Shown here: piece after piece, positions 24,856-32,435 of the stretch
Layout: each line of letters begins with the position of its first letter
How positions within the stretch are numbered: the stretch's first letter is position 1
Origin: an uncultured Clostridia bacterium
GTDB lineage: Bacteria; Bacillota; Clostridia; Lachnospirales; Anaerotignaceae
DNA: 34,260 nt
Direction of reading: 5' to 3'
Assembly: GCA_937901125.1 (NCBI GenBank)
Contig: CALCGT010000065.1
Location: 1-34,260, forward strand
Notes under the pieces: model-generated
What the model saw: only the letters and a program-made list of their open reading frames with translations
The model's database searches: none
What the model was told of the DNA's origin: nothing
Made by a program: the position numbers and the translations under genes

Positions 24856-25506
24856 ATGAAAGAATTTCGATTAGTCACTTTTGGCGACAGCTTGACATAC
24901 GGCTACGGCGTATTGTCCCATGTGGCATATCCTTCCCGCCTGGCAAAGGAATTACCGGGGAAAAATCCTGCGATCCGCTGGAAGGTCTATAACCGCGGCA
25001 TCAACGGGGAAACGACCCGTGAAGCCAGACAAAGGCTGGACAGCAACGTTCTGCGGCTGAAACCCCATATGACCACTATCCTTCTGGGCTCCAATGACAG
25101 CGCCCTCAACGAAGGACAATATCGTACTCCCTGGGAATATGAGCATAACATGATGTTCATGATCGAACAGCTGCTGGCCTGCAGGCATGATGCCAAGACA
25201 TTCAACGGCGGCTATTGCCTGCCCCTGCTCATCACCCCTCCTCCTGTGGTGGATACGGATTTTTATCCCTTCACCACCACCGACCGCATCGAACTTTATC
25301 GGGATATCGTGCTGAAACTGGGGAGATCCTATGGCTGTCCCGTTATCGATATCTATGAAGCCTTTCTGGAAGTGAAAGAAAAGAACGGCTTTGAAGCCTA
25401 TGATGCCCTATTCCAGTTTGATGGTGTGCATTGGAGCAATGCCGGCTACGATGTATTTTATGGCCTGATCGAGAAAAAGCTGCTGGAACTGACCGAAAAT
25501 TTCTGA
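24856..25506 (+). CDS. SGNH/GDSL-family hydrolase (esterase)
   Basis: The 216-aa product has the SGNH landmarks: FGDSLTYGYG with Ser12 (block I), a Gly in NRGINGET (block II), LLGSNDS (block III Asn), and DGVHWSNAGY carrying the Asp-x-x-His pair (block V). These enzymes cleave esters or acyl groups on lipids or sugars; the substrate cannot be read from sequence. It has no signal peptide, so it is probably cytosolic. The start at 24856 has AGGAGG 7 bp upstream; an upstream ATG at 24793 lacks a ribosome site. It follows the LytTR gene by 77 bp and may share its transcript. Confidence 0.92.
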   Translation: MKEFRLVTFGDSLTYGYGVLSHVAYPSRLAKELPGKNPAIRWKVYNRGINGETTREARQRLDSNVLRLKPHMTTILLGSNDSALNEGQYRTPWEYEHNMMFMIEQLLACRHDAKTFNGGYCLPLLITPPPVVDTDFYPFTTTDRIELYRDIVLKLGRSYGCPVIDIYEAFLEVKEKNGFEAYDALFQFDGVHWSNAGYDVFYGLIEKKLLELTENF

Positions 25507-25511
25507 ACAAA

Positions 25512-25546
25512 AAGAAAGCCCTGAACCAAATGGTTCAAGGCTTTGT
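25512..25546. terminator. Bidirectional terminator between the SGNH hydrolase and the SLH-CAP gene
   Basis: AAAGCCCTGAACC and GGTTCAAGGCTTT form a stem with a short loop. The minus strand continues CTTTTTG and the plus strand GTCATTTTG. It serves both convergent genes. Confidence 0.85.
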
Positions 25547-25558
25547 CATTTTGCTTTA

Positions 25559-27190
25559 TTATTTTGTCTGTGTCCCTTGTCCGCAAAAGTCTACCGTTAC
25601 ATACAGTATCTTTGTTCTGGAAGAGACCCCAATGCCAACTTCCTGCATAGTCTGATCCATCAGTCCATTATGCTTTGCAGCGGAACGCATCCATTCCTGA
25701 TATACATTGACCACATCGCCTCTCTGTCTAGCGATGACTTCAGAGGCTGTCAAAAAAACTTTTCCTCTTTCCATGATACGCCCAAAGGGAGTCGTGCCAT
25801 CAGAGCTGTTGTAATCAAAATAGTTGTTTGCGGTCATATCCTCTGAATGAGCTCTTGCCACATCCCAAAGCTTCTTATCCCAAACCAGCAAAGGCAGCCC
25901 CTTTTCCGTTCTGCGCACCTGGATTAGGTCTAACAACTGGGCTTCGATATCCGCCTTTGTGGAATACTGCAACATACTCATAGGATCTTTTTCCTGCACA
26001 AATGATTTTGTCTGCAGCAGCAGACCACAAATATTCCCTTCATAATCCAAAGGCACTCTGGCTTCAGATATTTCATTGTAGATCACGCCGCTATGCTCTG
26101 CACTGCTGACATAGGCAAGATTCTCAATATCTGCCATGGTTCCTTTTCCATCCGTGCCCAAGTAAGAAAAATCTGTTCCGGGCACAAAAATCTCGACCAC
26201 TTTGCCGTTTTGAAATGTGGCAAAGAAATAATCCACATACTCATTGATATAGATATATCTGTCCAGACCATAGACAGATTCATCAATACGGTCGGGTTCG
26301 CCCCAAACAGTTTTCAGTTCTTCTGCCGTCCAATTCAGAGAAATCTTTTTATTGCCTACTGTCACGGTCTCTGTTTTGGCTGCGGCAGCAACTTCCTGTT
26401 TTGATTCTTCCGGCTTTATTTCAGGCTCTTCCGGCTCCACAGGTCTCACTTCTTCCGGTGCTGCAGGTTCCACAGGTTTCACCATTTCCGATTCTTTCGG
26501 CACTGTGGGTGTTTCCGCCTTTGGTTCTTCCGGCTTTGTTTCAGGCTTTTCCAGAACCACAGGTTTCACTTCTCCGCCCGTCTGTTCCAAGGTGTAGCGG
26601 TATGCCTTTACGAAAGAAACGACTGCTTCCTGCACCGTCATTTCCTTGAAGGGGCCATAGGTACCATCTGCATACCCCGCTACGATGCCGATCCCGTACA
26701 GCTGATCGATGTATTTATTGGAGGAATCGAAGAGAACAGCAGTATCCTTAAAGGGATTTTTCATCGCCTTCTCCGTCAGGTCGATGCCACAGGTTTTCAT
26801 AACACGAGCCACCATGATCGCCATCTGTTCTCTAGTCAGCGTGCTGTCTGGGTCAAATATACCCGGATCTGTCCCGCCAATGATACCCGCTTCATACGCC
26901 GCGATCACATCTTTGTCATCACAATCGTTGAAGGGGCTCGCCTGGGTGGCTGTCCAATCCTTTTCCGTCACCACCTGCAAAAAGCGCATGACCATTTTAC
27001 AAAATTCTTTTCTGCTCATGGGCGATTTTGCCTTTTGCAGTTCCGCATCCGTCAGCAATCCTTCGTTATAGGCAAATTCCATGGAAGGCTTTGCCCATTC
27101 GCCTGCATTGGTCTTGACAGCGGCAAAGGAAGGGACAGCCGCAGCGATGCATAGGATCCCCGCCAGGAGGATAGCTGCAAACCGTTTCAT
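25559..27190 (-). CDS. Surface protein with three SLH repeats, Pro/Glu linker and CAP domain
   Basis: The 543-aa product starts with a signal peptide (MKRFAAILLAGILCIAAAVPSFA). Three S-layer homology repeats follow (about 30-200): for example AAYEAGIIGGTDPGIFDPDS and LYGIGIVAGYADGTYGPFKE. They anchor proteins to pyruvylated wall polymers. A linker rich in Pro, Glu and Val (about 205-285) precedes a CAP-associated N-terminal domain (EELKTVWGEPDRI) and a C-terminal CAP/SCP domain (LLDLIQVRRTEKGLPLLVWD, ARAHSEDM, HNGLMDQTMQEVGIG). Clostridial CAP proteins are secreted and of unclear function. The start at 27190 has GGAAAGG upstream and directly precedes the signal peptide. Confidence 0.92.
   Translation of the reverse strand: MKRFAAILLAGILCIAAAVPSFAAVKTNAGEWAKPSMEFAYNEGLLTDAELQKAKSPMSRKEFCKMVMRFLQVVTEKDWTATQASPFNDCDDKDVIAAYEAGIIGGTDPGIFDPDSTLTREQMAIMVARVMKTCGIDLTEKAMKNPFKDTAVLFDSSNKYIDQLYGIGIVAGYADGTYGPFKEMTVQEAVVSFVKAYRYTLEQTGGEVKPVVLEKPETKPEEPKAETPTVPKESEMVKPVEPAAPEEVRPVEPEEPEIKPEESKQEVAAAAKTETVTVGNKKISLNWTAEELKTVWGEPDRIDESVYGLDRYIYINEYVDYFFATFQNGKVVEIFVPGTDFSYLGTDGKGTMADIENLAYVSSAEHSGVIYNEISEARVPLDYEGNICGLLLQTKSFVQEKDPMSMLQYSTKADIEAQLLDLIQVRRTEKGLPLLVWDKKLWDVARAHSEDMTANNYFDYNSSDGTTPFGRIMERGKVFLTASEVIARQRGDVVNVYQEWMRSAAKHNGLMDQTMQEVGIGVSSRTKILYVTVDFCGQGTQTK
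26398..26580. repeat. Imperfect short repeats encoding the Pro/Glu linker
   Basis: Variants of TTCCGGCTTTATTTCAGGCT and CCACAGGTTTCAC recur within this stretch. They encode alternating KPEEP, KPETK and VKPVEP-like units of the SLH-CAP linker. The repeat nature suggests length variation by slippage. Confidence 0.65.
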
Positions 27191-27300
27191 AGAGTTCATC
27201 CTTTCCAATTCAGCGGAGTTTCTCAAAAACTTCGCTTGTTTGAAATATTCCAAAAGTATTTAGATTCCATTACAATTCTGTGAACACATGTTTGTACTTC

Positions 27301-27328
27301 ATTATAACACAAAATTCCAACTTGGCAA
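27301..27328 (-). promoter_or_regulatory. Promoter of the SLH-CAP gene
   Basis: On the minus strand TTGCCA (27328-27323) is 16 bp from TATAAT (27306-27301). The leader is about 100 nt to the ATG at 27190. Confidence 0.65.
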
Positions 27329-27429
27329 CCCAAAATGTTGTTTCTGCTCCACAGTACCCCTAAAAATGCCGTTTTTTCTGCAAAAATTCGCCACCTTTCT
27401 GCCTTATGTCACTTTTCTTTCTATTTCTG

Positions 27430-27464
27430 CCGCAAAAAAAGCCTCCACTCTGGAGGCTTTTTTA
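27430..27464. terminator. Terminator after the parC-like gene
   Basis: AAAGCCTCCA and TGGAGGCTTT form a 10-bp stem with a 3-nt loop, flanked by T or A runs on both sides. In the minus direction it lies 9 bp after the topoisomerase stop and is followed by TTTTTTTG. Confidence 0.88.
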
Positions 27465-27471
27465 CTTGATT

Positions 27472-29703
27472 TCAGTTTGCACCCAAGGCCATCTGCCCCG
27501 GCAGGGCATTTGCTGCCTTATCCTTTTCCTGGATAAAATGACCCGTGGTAGGGATCTTCTTTGTACGATAATATTCATGGTCTTCCGTCTGGAATTCCTC
27601 CTTAACAAACACCTTTGTCACCGTGCTGTTTTTCTTCAGGGTATAGATCTGTACCCCTGTGGCGTTCTTTGTAGCACTGGAAGGAATCAGCTCCGTATTC
27701 ATCAATGTGGCCTTATCCGTATTCCGCATCAGTATGAAATCGCTTTCTTCATCGATCTTCGCCATACGCACCAGTTCCGCTTTGGAAGAATAGCCGTTGA
27801 TGAGCTTCTTACGATTGGTCTTGGTTTCATATGCATTCAAAGGCACCTTCGCTGCCTTTCCGTTGGCAAAGAAGAATACCATCTGCCCTGTATAATCCGC
27901 CGTTGCAGTCATGTAAACGATGGTCTCGCCTGCTTCCATGTTCAGCAGATTGGGCAGATATTCCCCTAATGCGCTGGCCTTCGTATCCGCCACATCCGAA
28001 GCTTTCAGCTTATAGACATTCTGCTGATTGGAGAAGAAGAGCAGTTCCATACGGTTCATGCCGTCCTGCTCTATAAGGATGGTATCCTCTTCCTTCAGCT
28101 TCTGCTCGCCTGCCATACGCAGGGAAGCCTGAGAAATTTTCTTGAAATAATTCTGCTCCGTCAGGAAGAAGCACACCGCATAATCCTCGATGAAGTCATC
28201 CTTTGTCAGGACTGTCACATCGTCCTCATGGATGATCTCTGTTTTTCTGGGCTTTCCATATTTTTTAGCTACCGCTCTCAACTGCTTGCAGATGATATTT
28301 TTGATTTTTGCATCAGATTTTAGTGTCTCGTTCAGATCTCTGATCTCTTTTTCCAAAGATTCCAGTTCATCGATGCGTTTTAGGATGTATTCCTTGTTGA
28401 TATTCCGCAGCTTGATCTCCGCAATATAGTCCGCCTGTACCTCGTCGATATCAAAGCCTGCCATCAGGTTGGGTACGACCATCTTTTCCTCTTCCGTATT
28501 GCGGATAATGGCGATAGCTTTATCAATATCTGCCAGAATCTTTGAAAGCCCCACCAACAGATGATATTTTTCGGATTTTTTCTGGATATCATAAGCAATC
28601 TGTCGGCGGATGGAATCCATGCGGAATGTCGTCCAATGCTTCAAAATATCACCTACACCCAAGGTCATGGGTCTGCCATGGATAAGGATGTTGAAGTTGC
28701 AGCTAAAGCTATCCGCCAAGGGTGTCATGGCATACAGCTTGTGCACCAGCAGGTCTATATTCGTTCCTCTTTTCAAATCGATAGCGATTTTCAGACCATT
28801 CAGGTCGGATTCATCCCGCACATCGGTGATATCCTTGATCTTACCCGCCTTTACCAAAGCAATGATCTTGTCCACAATGGCTTCGATATTGGTGGTGTAA
28901 GGAATTTCATACACTTCAATGCAGTTATCCTTTTTATCGTAACGGTATTTTGCCCTAAGCTTCACACTGCCCCGTCCTGTCCGATAAATCTGTTCCAGTT
29001 CCTTACGGTTGTAAATCAACTGACCGCCGGTGGAAAAATCAGGAGCGGAAAGATGCTCACATAAATCAATGCTGTCGTCCTTGATGAATTTCGCCGTTGC
29101 TTCGCAAAGCTCCGCCAGATTGAAACTGCAGATGGAGGAAGCCATACCAACGGCGATCCCCAGATTGGGGTTCGCAAGGATATTGGGGAAAGTAGTAGGC
29201 AAAAGAGCCGGCTCTTTCATGCTGCCATCGTAGTTATCTACAAAATCGACGGTGTTTCTGTCAATATCCGCAAAAACCTCCTGACAGATAGGCTCCAGCT
29301 TTACCTCCGTATAACGGGAAGCCGCATAAGCCATATCCTTGGAATAATATTTGCCGAAGTTCCCCTCCGAATCCACGAAAGGCACCAACAGGGCTTCATT
29401 GTCTCTGGTCAGTCGCACCATGGTCTCATAAATGGCACTGTCCCCATGGGGATTCAGCTTCATGGTTTGCCCTACCACATTGGCGGATTTTGTTCGTTCC
29501 CCCTTCAAAAGCCCCATCTGATACATGGTATAGAGAAGCTTTCTGTGGGAAGGCTTGAAACCGTCAATTTCTGGAATCGCACGGGAAACGATAACGCTCA
29601 TGGCATAGGGCATGTAATTGATTTCCAGCGTATCCGTAATTTTCTGTTCCTGTATAAAATTATCATGGTATTCTTTTTTGCTTGTTGTTTTTTTCTTCGC
29701 CAT
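27472..29703 (-). CDS. Type IIA topoisomerase subunit A (ParC/GyrA-like)
   Basis: The 743-aa breakage-reunion subunit cuts duplex DNA through a tyrosyl link; catalytic Tyr is in YAASRYTEVKL. Other family motifs: ALPEIDGFKPSHRKLLYTMY-like start (AIPEIDGFKPSHRKLL), NPHGDSAIYETMVRL, FPNILANPNLGIAVGMAS and GRGSVKLRAKY. The C-terminal part after about 480 is a reduced beta-propeller without the GyrA box (QRRGGKG), so it fits a topoisomerase IV-type or a second clostridial topoisomerase rather than gyrase. The N-terminus MAKKKTTSKK is basic. Its ribosome site is weak (AAAGTGG about 8 bp upstream). It forms a pair with the ATPase subunit gene just upstream. Confidence 0.9.
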   Translation of the reverse strand: MAKKKTTSKKEYHDNFIQEQKITDTLEINYMPYAMSVIVSRAIPEIDGFKPSHRKLLYTMYQMGLLKGERTKSANVVGQTMKLNPHGDSAIYETMVRLTRDNEALLVPFVDSEGNFGKYYSKDMAYAASRYTEVKLEPICQEVFADIDRNTVDFVDNYDGSMKEPALLPTTFPNILANPNLGIAVGMASSICSFNLAELCEATAKFIKDDSIDLCEHLSAPDFSTGGQLIYNRKELEQIYRTGRGSVKLRAKYRYDKKDNCIEVYEIPYTTNIEAIVDKIIALVKAGKIKDITDVRDESDLNGLKIAIDLKRGTNIDLLVHKLYAMTPLADSFSCNFNILIHGRPMTLGVGDILKHWTTFRMDSIRRQIAYDIQKKSEKYHLLVGLSKILADIDKAIAIIRNTEEEKMVVPNLMAGFDIDEVQADYIAEIKLRNINKEYILKRIDELESLEKEIRDLNETLKSDAKIKNIICKQLRAVAKKYGKPRKTEIIHEDDVTVLTKDDFIEDYAVCFFLTEQNYFKKISQASLRMAGEQKLKEEDTILIEQDGMNRMELLFFSNQQNVYKLKASDVADTKASALGEYLPNLLNMEAGETIVYMTATADYTGQMVFFFANGKAAKVPLNAYETKTNRKKLINGYSSKAELVRMAKIDEESDFILMRNTDKATLMNTELIPSSATKNATGVQIYTLKKNSTVTKVFVKEEFQTEDHEYYRTKKIPTTGHFIQEKDKAANALPGQMALGAN

Positions 29704-29750
29704 TTCTATACCACTTTCTATAAAAATTCATAAAATATGGCGGAAAGGTT

Positions 29751-29889
29751 CAGGAAACCATAAAAGGGTTTCCTGCATGGAATCCGCAGGCGGAAACCGC
29801 GCGCTTTTCGCCGAGGAGAATAGACTGTCGCCTTCAGGCACAGATCTATTCTTCCACTGTCTCCCAACTCGAAATCCTGATTTCGAGTT
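29751..29889. other. Highly structured spacer between the parE-like and parC-like genes
   Basis: The 191-bp gap contains a chain of inverted repeats: CAGGAAACC with GGTTTCCTG (29751-29775), GCGG-AAA-CCGC near 29791-29801, a 34-nt hairpin GAATAGA...TCTATTC (29818-29851) with inner GCCT-TC-AGGC, and AACTCGAAATC with GATTTCGAGTT (29866-29889, 2-nt spacer). No frame or long T tract accompanies them. It may be a structured RNA, a processing region or a small dispersed repeat. Confidence 0.55.
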
Positions 29890-29894
29890 AAATC

Positions 29895-31871
29895 TTAGCT
29901 TAAATCGATCATATCAAGATATTTGTAACCCTCGGAAGAAATATATTCTTTTCTGCCCACAAGGTTTTCCCCTAGAAGTAGTTCAAACATCTGTTGTGTC
30001 CGCTCCGCTTCATCGGGCGTCACCAAAATCAGCCGACGTGTTTCCGGGTTCATGGTGGTTTCCCACATCATTTCCGCTGCGTTTTCCCCCAGACCTTTAG
30101 AACGTTTGATCTTTACTTTGCCCTTCAGTTTGGAAACGATCTGATTTTTTTCTGTATCAGTGTAGGCAAAATACTTATCCTTCCCATGGCGAATCTCGTA
30201 CAGGGGAGATTCCGCAATGTAGACCTTCTTTTCATAGATCAGCGTAGGCACCAAACGATAGAGCATAGTCAAAAGCAGTGTTCGAATCTGAAAACCATCC
30301 ACATCCGCATCGGTGCAGAGGATGACCTTGCTCCAGCGAAGCTGTTCGATATCGAAGGAATTGAGACCTTTATCGTGTTTGGATTTGACCTCCACTCCGC
30401 AGCCCAAAACCTTCAGAAGGTCGATGATGATATCGTTATTGAAAATCTTATTATAATCCGCCTTCAAGCAATTCAAAATCTTACCACGAATAGGGATGAT
30501 GGCCTGAAATTCCGCATCTCTTCCCTGCTTACAGGAACCCAGAGCGGAATCACCTTCCACGATGTAAATTTCCCGTCTGGTTACGTCCTTTGTACGGCAG
30601 TTAACGAATTTTTCCACACGGTTATTCATATCCAGATTGCCTGTCAGCTTTTTGCGGATGTTGATACGAGTGTTTTCCGCTGTTTCTCTGCTGCGCTTAT
30701 TGGCCAATACCTGTGCAGCGATCTTATCGGCATCCATTTTATTTTCAATGAAATAAATTTCCAGCTGCTGACGGAAAAATTCTGTCATCGCTTCCTGAAT
30801 AAATTTATTGGTAATGGATTTTTTGGTCTGGTTTTCGTAGCTGGTCACCGTGGAAAAGGAGTTGATGACCAAAATCAGACTATCCTCGATATCTGCAAAG
30901 GTGATCTTCTTTTCATCCTTTTTATACAGATTGTTATTTTTCAAATATTTATCGATGGCGAAAACGAAAGCATTTTTCACTGCCTTGTCAGGGGAACCGC
31001 CATATTCCAAAAAGCTGGAGTTATGATAATATTCCAGCACATTCACATGATTATTGAAGCAAAAGGCTGTTTCGAATTTCAGCTTATATTCCGGCTTATC
31101 TTCTCGGTCACGACCTCTGGTCTCCGTCTGCAGATAATGCACAGAAGTCAGTCCCTTTTCACCGCTCAGCTCCGTCAGATAATCTCTAATACCGTTTTCG
31201 TAGCAATAGTGGAAGGTCTCACCGCTTTCCTCATCATACAGCTCGAAGAGCAGACCTGCATTCACCACCGCCTGTTTTTTCAGCACATCCTGGAAATATG
31301 CCAAAGGGATATGAGTATCTGTAAAAACATCCCGATCAGGACGCCAGGTAATCTGTGTACCTGTGGGGTGTTTTTCCGCCACTTCCTTCATCAGACCGCC
31401 TACATTTTCCCCCTTTTCAAAATGGAGCTGATAACACATGCCATCCCGATAGATGACCGCCTCCATAAATTCGGAAGCATACTGGGTAGCACAAGTGCCC
31501 AGACCATTCAGACCCAGGCTGAATTCGTAATTTTCGCCCGTGTTGTTCTGGTATTTGCCCCCTGCGTAAAGCTCGCAGAAAACCAGTTCCCAGTTGAAAC
31601 GGTCTTCCTTGGGGTTATAATCCACGGGGATCCCACGGCCATGGTCCTTTACCATAATAGACTGGTCTTTATAACGGATGATTTCGATCTTTTTGCCAAA
31701 ACCCTCCCTTGCCTCGTCGATGGAATTGGAAAGGATCTCAAAAAAGGCGTGTTCACACCCATCCAGACCATCGGAACCAAAAATGACCCCGGGGCGCAGG
31801 CGGACACGATCCGCCCCTTTCAGAGATGTAATACTTTCGTTATTATAGTTTGAATTTTGCTGCTTCTTCAT
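29895..31871 (-). CDS. Type IIA topoisomerase subunit B (ParE/GyrB-like, divergent)
   Basis: The 658-aa ATPase subunit has a GHKL domain (FFEILSNSIDEAREG, DHGRGIPVD, LGLNGLGTCATQYAS), a transducer with QTKKSITNK and a TOPRIM domain with EGDSALGSCKQGRDAEFQAI, PIRGKILN and CTDADVDGFQIRTLLL. Toprim acidic residues are present, but the usual EGDSAGGSAKQGRD and DADVDGAHI are altered, and the ATP lid reads GLNGLG instead of GLHGVG. The ending (RKEYISSEGYKYLDMIDLS) is ParE-like. It is placed upstream of the A subunit. Start: no strong ribosome site (GGAG about 13 bp upstream). It most likely decatenates DNA with its partner. Confidence 0.88.
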   Translation of the reverse strand: MKKQQNSNYNNESITSLKGADRVRLRPGVIFGSDGLDGCEHAFFEILSNSIDEAREGFGKKIEIIRYKDQSIMVKDHGRGIPVDYNPKEDRFNWELVFCELYAGGKYQNNTGENYEFSLGLNGLGTCATQYASEFMEAVIYRDGMCYQLHFEKGENVGGLMKEVAEKHPTGTQITWRPDRDVFTDTHIPLAYFQDVLKKQAVVNAGLLFELYDEESGETFHYCYENGIRDYLTELSGEKGLTSVHYLQTETRGRDREDKPEYKLKFETAFCFNNHVNVLEYYHNSSFLEYGGSPDKAVKNAFVFAIDKYLKNNNLYKKDEKKITFADIEDSLILVINSFSTVTSYENQTKKSITNKFIQEAMTEFFRQQLEIYFIENKMDADKIAAQVLANKRSRETAENTRINIRKKLTGNLDMNNRVEKFVNCRTKDVTRREIYIVEGDSALGSCKQGRDAEFQAIIPIRGKILNCLKADYNKIFNNDIIIDLLKVLGCGVEVKSKHDKGLNSFDIEQLRWSKVILCTDADVDGFQIRTLLLTMLYRLVPTLIYEKKVYIAESPLYEIRHGKDKYFAYTDTEKNQIVSKLKGKVKIKRSKGLGENAAEMMWETTMNPETRRLILVTPDEAERTQQMFELLLGENLVGRKEYISSEGYKYLDMIDLS

Positions 31872-31897
31872 AGGGACATCTGCTCCATTTCTTTTCC

Positions 31898-31935
31898 GCG
31901 CAGACCCAATATCTTGAAAAAAGCACAGTCTGCGC
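31898..31935 (-). promoter_or_regulatory. Hairpin in the parE-like gene leader
   Basis: GCGCAGAC (31898-31905) and GTCTGCGC (31928-31935) are perfect 8-bp arms around a 22-nt loop containing a T6 run. It lies between the predicted transcription start and the ATG at 31871, with no T tract after it. Its role is unknown. Confidence 0.5.
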
Positions 31936-31946
31936 CACTATATCTA

Positions 31947-31975
31947 ACTTTACAGGACTTGGAAGGATGTGTCAA
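31947..31975 (-). promoter_or_regulatory. Promoter of the parE-parC pair
   Basis: On the minus strand a perfect TTGACA (31975-31970) is 17 bp from TAAAGT (31952-31947). Transcription would start near 31940, giving a leader of about 70 nt that includes the hairpin. Confidence 0.7.
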
Positions 31976-32014
31976 GGGAACACTTTCGATTTCTTCCGCC
32001 TTTTCGGAAATCGA

Positions 32015-32043
32015 TTGCTTTTTCCCACAGTTCCTGATACAAT
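32015..32043 (+). promoter_or_regulatory. Putative promoter reading into the tRNA-Ser array
   Basis: TTGCTT (32015-32020) and TACAAT (32038-32043) are 17 bp apart, about 30 bp before the first tRNA-like 5' half. It could be the original tRNA-Ser promoter, now 390 bp upstream of the intact gene. The -10 lies in a small inverted repeat ATACAATA/TATTGTAT (32037-32059). Confidence 0.5.
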
Positions 32044-32075
32044 ATATTGATTATTGTATAAATCAAATATTCTCT

Positions 32076-32114
32076 GGGGACGTACTCAAGTGGTTGAAGA
32101 GTCCAGACTCGAAA
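32076..32114 (+). pseudogene. Remnant of tRNA-Ser 5' half, older copy
   Basis: About 29 of 40 positions match the intact tRNA-Ser (acceptor 5' strand, D arm, anticodon arm up to CTCGAAA). Most differences are transitions. The 3' half with the variable arm, T arm and acceptor partner is absent, so it cannot be a working tRNA. Confidence 0.75.
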
Positions 32115-32255
32115 TAGTCACACCTATTTGGTAGTCCCTTTGCCGGAAACCCTTGATTTTATAGGATTTCTGTGGTATTCTTAACTTAATATTTTTCTCT
32201 GTTCTCCCCATTAGTTCTCCCCTTTTTCCAGGATGCTAATGATGAGATAAAATTT

Positions 32256-32296
32256 GGAGATGTACCCAAGGGGCTGAAGGGTCTGCACTCGAAAAC
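32256..32296 (+). pseudogene. Remnant of tRNA-Ser 5' half, younger copy
   Basis: 37 of 41 positions match the intact tRNA-Ser from GGAGATG through CTCGAAAAC. The similarity stops right after the anticodon loop and no T arm follows. The break at the anticodon stem is a common crossover point for tyrosine integrases that target tRNA genes. Confidence 0.8.
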
Positions 32297-32435
32297 GAAG
32301 TTGCTATCTGGTAGTCCCAGAGCTAGAAACCCTTGATTTCAAAGGATTTTTAAGTTATTATTATTTTGATTTTTTCTTAGTTCTCCCCATCAGTTCTCCC
32401 CATTTTCCAGAGTACTGATGTTGAGATAAATCTTT

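Larger units (their letters stand above)
32076..32435 (+). repeat. Two tandem 180-bp units, each starting with a tRNA-Ser 5' half
   Basis: tRNA starts occur at 32076, 32256 and 32436, exactly 180 bp apart. Units 1 and 2 align almost without gaps over their whole length. Shared blocks after the tRNA half are TGGTAGTCCC, GAAACCCTTGATTT, AGGATTT and a pair of GTTCTCCCC direct repeats (32201-32222 and 32380-32401); both end with a GAGATAAA box before the next GGAGATG. Unit 1 is more diverged. This fills most of the 564-bp gap between the parE-like gene and the intact tRNA. Confidence 0.85.

Noticed and set aside
29994..31853. A 619-codon open frame on the plus strand antisense to the parE-like gene
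   Set aside because: It lies wholly within a well-supported gene on the other strand, its translation has no recognisable domain and is rich in Phe, Ile, His and Gln, as expected of an antisense shadow.
32037..32059. The inverted repeat ATACAATA/TATTGTAT as an attachment site
   Set aside because: It is AT-rich and short, has no second copy near the integrase, and overlaps a likely -10 box.
32076..32300. Two extra functional tRNA-Ser genes
   Set aside because: Only the 5' halves match; no T arm or 3' acceptor strand follows, so they cannot fold as tRNAs.
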